DNA of 64,000 nt from DASYKS01 sp031404815 (GTDB lineage Bacteria > Acidobacteriota > Thermoanaerobaculia > Multivoradales > UBA5704), in NCBI GenBank assembly GCA_031404815.1, contig JANNIH010000088.1, positions 93,652 to 157,651 on the forward strand, in the 5' to 3' direction. Below, one piece after another: positions 61,103 to 64,000 of this stretch (its first letter is position 1; each line of letters begins with the position of its first letter). A model generated the notes under the pieces. The model did no database searches. It saw only the letters and a list, made by a program, of their open reading frames with translations, and was not told where the DNA came from. A program made the translations under genes and the position numbers.

Positions 61103-62701
61103 ATGCCGAAGCATGATGGAAGACCAGAGTCGGCGAGGGCCCGTGCCCTACGGACCCTCGGGCGCCATGCCTCGGCCTTGGGCGTAGCGGCTCTGGCCTC
61201 TCTCGCCGGCTGTAGCGGCACCCCCCACCCCACTCCAGCGGCTCAGCCGCCCTCAACCTCCGCCCTCCCCTCGATCACCACCGTCACTCCGCAGCGCGAT
61301 TGGGCCGACGCGATCCTCTATTTCGTCGTCCTCGACCGGTTCGCCGATGGCGATGCCACCAACAACGCGGGCATCGACCGCTCGGCCAAGGGCGCGTTCC
61401 ATGGCGGTGACCTCAAGGGATTGACCGCCCGACTCGACGAGATCGCGGATCTGGGTGCCACCGCACTCTGGATCACCCCCGTGGTCAAGAATATCCCCGG
61501 ACCGGTCACCGGCGCCGGCTTCCCCGACTGGGGATACCACGGCTACTGGGCGGACGACTTCCTCTCGCTCGACCCGCGCTTCGGCACCGAAGCGGACCTC
61601 AAAACCCTCGTCGCCGAGGCGCATCGCCGCGGCATGAAGGTGCTGCTCGACGTGGTCTACAACCATGCCGGCTACGATGCGCGCTACTTAGGCGACTCAA
61701 GGTTCAAGGATTGGTTCCGCCGCGAAGACCGCGGCAGCTGCGGAGAGGACGACCTGACCTCGTGTCTCGCCGGCCTGCCCGATTTAAAAACCGAGCTGCC
61801 GGAGGTCGCGGACTACCTGCTGAACGCCCAGATCGGCTGGGCCGAAAAGACCGGCCTCGACGGCTTCCGCCTCGATACCGTGAAGCACGTCGATCACCCG
61901 TTCTGGCAGGAGCACCGGAAGCGGACGCGCGAGCGGCTGGGTCCCAACTTCTTCCTGATCGGCGAGGTCTGGGGTGCCGATGCGCAGTCGCTCGACCCCT
62001 GGTTTGCCGGCGACGAGATGGACGCGGGTTTCGACTTCTCGTTCCAGGGGAGCGCGATCGGCTTTTTGGAGGGGCGGGGCCGCACCGCGGCGTTCGACCG
62101 CTACTTGAAGTCGCGCGAGAAGGTGCGCGCCGGGTATCTCCTCTCGCCGTATCTGTCGTCTCACGATGTACCGGGCGCGCTGTCGCTGCTCCAAGGGGAT
62201 ATCGCGCGATTCCGCCTCGCGGCCCTGCTCCAGATGACGGTCTCCGGCCTGCCGATGGTCTATTACGGCGAGGAGGTCGCCCGGCCCGGCGGCGTTTGGC
62301 CGGAGAACCGCAGCGACATGCCGTGGGGCGGGCGCGACATCCTGCCCGGCAAGGGGCTGTCGCGCAACGAGGCGCTCCGCGCCGACTACAAGAAATTGAT
62401 CGGCCTCAGGCGTGCCCACCCGGCGCTTTCGCGCGGCACGTACGAGAGCGTCTCGTCCGAAGGCGATCTCTTGCTCTTCTTACGCCGCGACGCCGCGTCG
62501 AACGATGTCGTGGTCGTGGCGGTCAACCGGGGCGCAGCGGAAGCGACCGCGAAGTTTTCCGCGCCGCCGCAATGGGCCGACCGCGCCGTGGTCGATGCCT
62601 GGAACGGGGAAGAGATTCCGCACAGTGATAATCAACCGATCGAAATCGCCGTCCCCCCTCTCGGGGCGCGAATTTTTACTCTCTCGACCAGCGGAGGCTA
62701 G
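61103..62701 (+). CDS. Alpha-amylase family (GH13) lipoprotein
   Basis: A 532-residue secreted lipoprotein with lipobox LAGC. The GH13 barrel contains LYFVVLDRFADGD, region I DVVYNHAG, region II GFRLDTVKHV with the nucleophile Asp, region III GEVWG with the acid/base Glu, and region IV LSSHDVP with the third Asp (family usually NHD). A small C-terminal beta domain ends it. Substrate is probably maltodextrin or starch at the cell surface, since a MalK-type ATPase and a sugar-binding protein follow at 7 and 26 bp. GGGGGG lies before the ATG at 61103. Confidence 0.92.
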   Translation: MPKHDGRPESARARALRTLGRHASALGVAALASLAGCSGTPHPTPAAQPPSTSALPSITTVTPQRDWADAILYFVVLDRFADGDATNNAGIDRSAKGAFHGGDLKGLTARLDEIADLGATALWITPVVKNIPGPVTGAGFPDWGYHGYWADDFLSLDPRFGTEADLKTLVAEAHRRGMKVLLDVVYNHAGYDARYLGDSRFKDWFRREDRGSCGEDDLTSCLAGLPDLKTELPEVADYLLNAQIGWAEKTGLDGFRLDTVKHVDHPFWQEHRKRTRERLGPNFFLIGEVWGADAQSLDPWFAGDEMDAGFDFSFQGSAIGFLEGRGRTAAFDRYLKSREKVRAGYLLSPYLSSHDVPGALSLLQGDIARFRLAALLQMTVSGLPMVYYGEEVARPGGVWPENRSDMPWGGRDILPGKGLSRNEALRADYKKLIGLRRAHPALSRGTYESVSSEGDLLLFLRRDAASNDVVVVAVNRGAAEATAKFSAPPQWADRAVVDAWNGEEIPHSDNQPIEIAVPPLGARIFTLSTSGG

Positions 62702-62707
62702 CGGATC

Positions 62708-63820
62708 ATGGCGGAGGTCGTCTTCGACGGCATAAGGAAGTCCTACGGACCGGTCACGGTGATCGAGAAGCTGGATCTCGAAATCCACGACAAGGAGTTC
62801 ATGGTCCTGGTCGGTCCTTCAGGCTGCGGCAAATCGACCGCGCTGCGCATGATCGCGGGGCTCGAAGAGATCAGCGGCGGCGAGATTCGAATCGGCGGCC
62901 GGCGGGTCAACGAGCTGCCGCCGAAGGATCGCGACATCGCGATGGTCTTCCAGAGCTACGCGCTCTACCCGCACATGACGGTGAAGGAAAACCTCGAGTT
63001 CGGGTTGAAGATAAGGAAGACGCCGCAGGCCGAGATGGACAAGCTGGTGAGCGAGGCCGCCAACATTCTCGGCATCACCCAGCTGCTCGACCGCAAGCCG
63101 AAGCAGCTGTCGGGCGGTCAACGTCAGCGTGTCGCGGTCGGCCGGGCGATCGTCCGTAAGCCGTCGGTCTTCCTGTTCGACGAGCCGCTGTCAAACCTAG
63201 ACGCCAAGCTGCGCGTCCAGATGCGCGCCGAGATCTCGAAACTGCAACGCACGCTCCAGACGACCACGGTCTACGTCACCCACGACCAGGTGGAAGCGAT
63301 GACCATGGGCCACCGAATCGCGGTGATGAAGGACGGCAACCTGCAGCAGGTGGGCACCCCGTTGGAGGTCTACGAGCAGCCGCAGAATTTGTTCGTCGCG
63401 AGCTTCATCGGTACGCCGCCGATGAATTTCCTTTCGGGCACGATCGCCGACGGAGGCGCGAACCTCGCCACCACCGGATTCAAATTGCCGGTGCCGGAGG
63501 CGCTCCGCGGCGCCGCCGCACGCAAAGACGGGAGCAAAGTGGTGATCGGGATCCGCCCCGAAAACATCCGCGAAGCCGGAAGCGAGACGAAACACCGAAG
63601 GGCCGAGGAACCGGTGGTGCCGATCCGCGTAGTCATCGAATTCGTCGAGCCGCTCGGCCATGAAGTGATCATCCATGGCCGGATCGGCGACGACCTGCTG
63701 GTCGCAAAGACCGAGCCGCACCGGGCGCCTCAGGTGGGCGACGAGCTCGACCTCGAGATCGAGCTGGCGGGCATCCATGTCTTCGACGCAGAAACCGAGA
63801 TGCGGCTCCGCGCCGCTTGA
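62708..63820 (+). CDS. malK: Sugar ABC transporter ATPase, MalK/UgpC type
   Basis: ATP-binding subunit of 370 residues for CUT1 sugar import. Walker A GPSGCGKSTALRM, Q-loop FQSYALYPHMTV, signature LSGGQRQRVAVGRA, Walker B VFLFDEPLSNLD, H-loop VTHDQVEAM. The C-terminal OB-type regulatory domain starts QVGTPLEVYEQPQNLFVASFIGTPPMNF, the standard UgpC/MalK junction. GGAGG at the very end of the amylase gene serves as its ribosome binding site. In combination with the amylase the substrate is most likely maltose or maltodextrin. Confidence 0.93.
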   Translation: MAEVVFDGIRKSYGPVTVIEKLDLEIHDKEFMVLVGPSGCGKSTALRMIAGLEEISGGEIRIGGRRVNELPPKDRDIAMVFQSYALYPHMTVKENLEFGLKIRKTPQAEMDKLVSEAANILGITQLLDRKPKQLSGGQRQRVAVGRAIVRKPSVFLFDEPLSNLDAKLRVQMRAEISKLQRTLQTTTVYVTHDQVEAMTMGHRIAVMKDGNLQQVGTPLEVYEQPQNLFVASFIGTPPMNFLSGTIADGGANLATTGFKLPVPEALRGAAARKDGSKVVIGIRPENIREAGSETKHRRAEEPVVPIRVVIEFVEPLGHEVIIHGRIGDDLLVAKTEPHRAPQVGDELDLEIELAGIHVFDAETEMRLRAA

Positions 63821-63846
63821 TGCAACCGTTCGAGGAGATTGACACC

Positions 63847-64000
63847 ATGCGCACTCTGAAGAAACTCATCCTCTCGACCCTCGCCCTGCTTTCGATCTCC
63901 TCCCCCGCGCTCTGGGCGCAAAAAGAGATCGTCGTTTGGCACGCCTACCGCGGCGACGAGAAAGCCGCGTTCGAAAAGGTGGTGGCGAATTACAACGCCT
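63847..64000 (+). CDS. malE: Sugar-binding protein of the ABC transporter, N-terminal part
   Basis: The gene runs off the right edge. Visible: signal peptide RTLKKLILSTLALLSISSPALWAQ and the mature start KEIVVWHAYRGDEKAAFEKVVANYNA, the typical first strand and helix of MalE-like substrate-binding proteins. GAGGAG precedes the ATG. It follows malK by 26 bp, so amylase, malK and this gene form one operon. Confidence 0.82.
   Translation, partial: MRTLKKLILSTLALLSISSPALWAQKEIVVWHAYRGDEKAAFEKVVANYNA

Overview
The window is GC-rich (about 65-70 %) and comes from a Gram-negative-type bacterium. It carries LPS heptose genes, an outer-membrane beta-barrel protein, the type IV pilus ATPase PilB, and a very large zinc-ribbon Ser/Thr kinase with TPRs. 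Gene content and style resemble Acidobacteriota (for example Thermoanaerobaculia); this is an inference from gene families, as there is no rRNA. At least nine genes have a -10-like hexamer 6-10 nt before the start codon and no Shine-Dalgarno, so leaderless mRNAs look common.

Layout. 1-5200: end of xerC, then an accessory patch: fifteen 42-bp palindromic tandem repeats, a SUMF1-domain gene abutting a broken YgiT-type antitoxin, vapBC, a higBA operon with a third gene (DUF6941) and its own operator, an IS1-type transposase scrap, and tRNA-Phe. 5200-17400: TusA-like protein, secreted phospholipase C-like protein, giant kinase, YHS protein, MidA, LPS heptose genes (rfaE1-rfaE2-glycosyltransferase 9), pilB, and PduO-type cobalamin adenosyltransferase. 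17400-25800: S4 protein, a MerR/B12-binding regulator of CarH/LitR type next to a small gene with a matching promoter, AI-2E permease, dinB with a coupled MBL exonuclease, fumC, and a CHAP amidase. 25770-37714: a tight eight-gene leftward operon for a surface glycan (glycosyltransferases, PIG-L/GT2 fusion, sulfatase-like protein, acetyltransferase, YfhO). 37788-49250: methyltransferases, a double-hotdog protein, Kup, a DUF11/IPTL-CTERM surface protein, rsmE-prmA-PBP1b, and a beta-barrel protein.

49610-58010 is the most unusual part. A 61-residue precursor-like peptide with C-terminal tryptophans is followed by a terminator-like hairpin, a ComQ-like polyprenyl transferase, and a ComP-like multi-TM sensor kinase with its own receiver. 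This is the gene logic of the ComQXP prenyl-pheromone quorum-sensing system, known from Bacillota. It is flanked by a receiver-EAL protein and by GGDEF and DUF4388 genes, which suggests cyclic-di-GMP output.

58214-64000: hemN and a FAD protoporphyrinogen oxidase, then an alpha-amylase lipoprotein with a MalK-type ATPase and the start of a sugar-binding protein, i.e. a maltodextrin uptake locus running out of the window.
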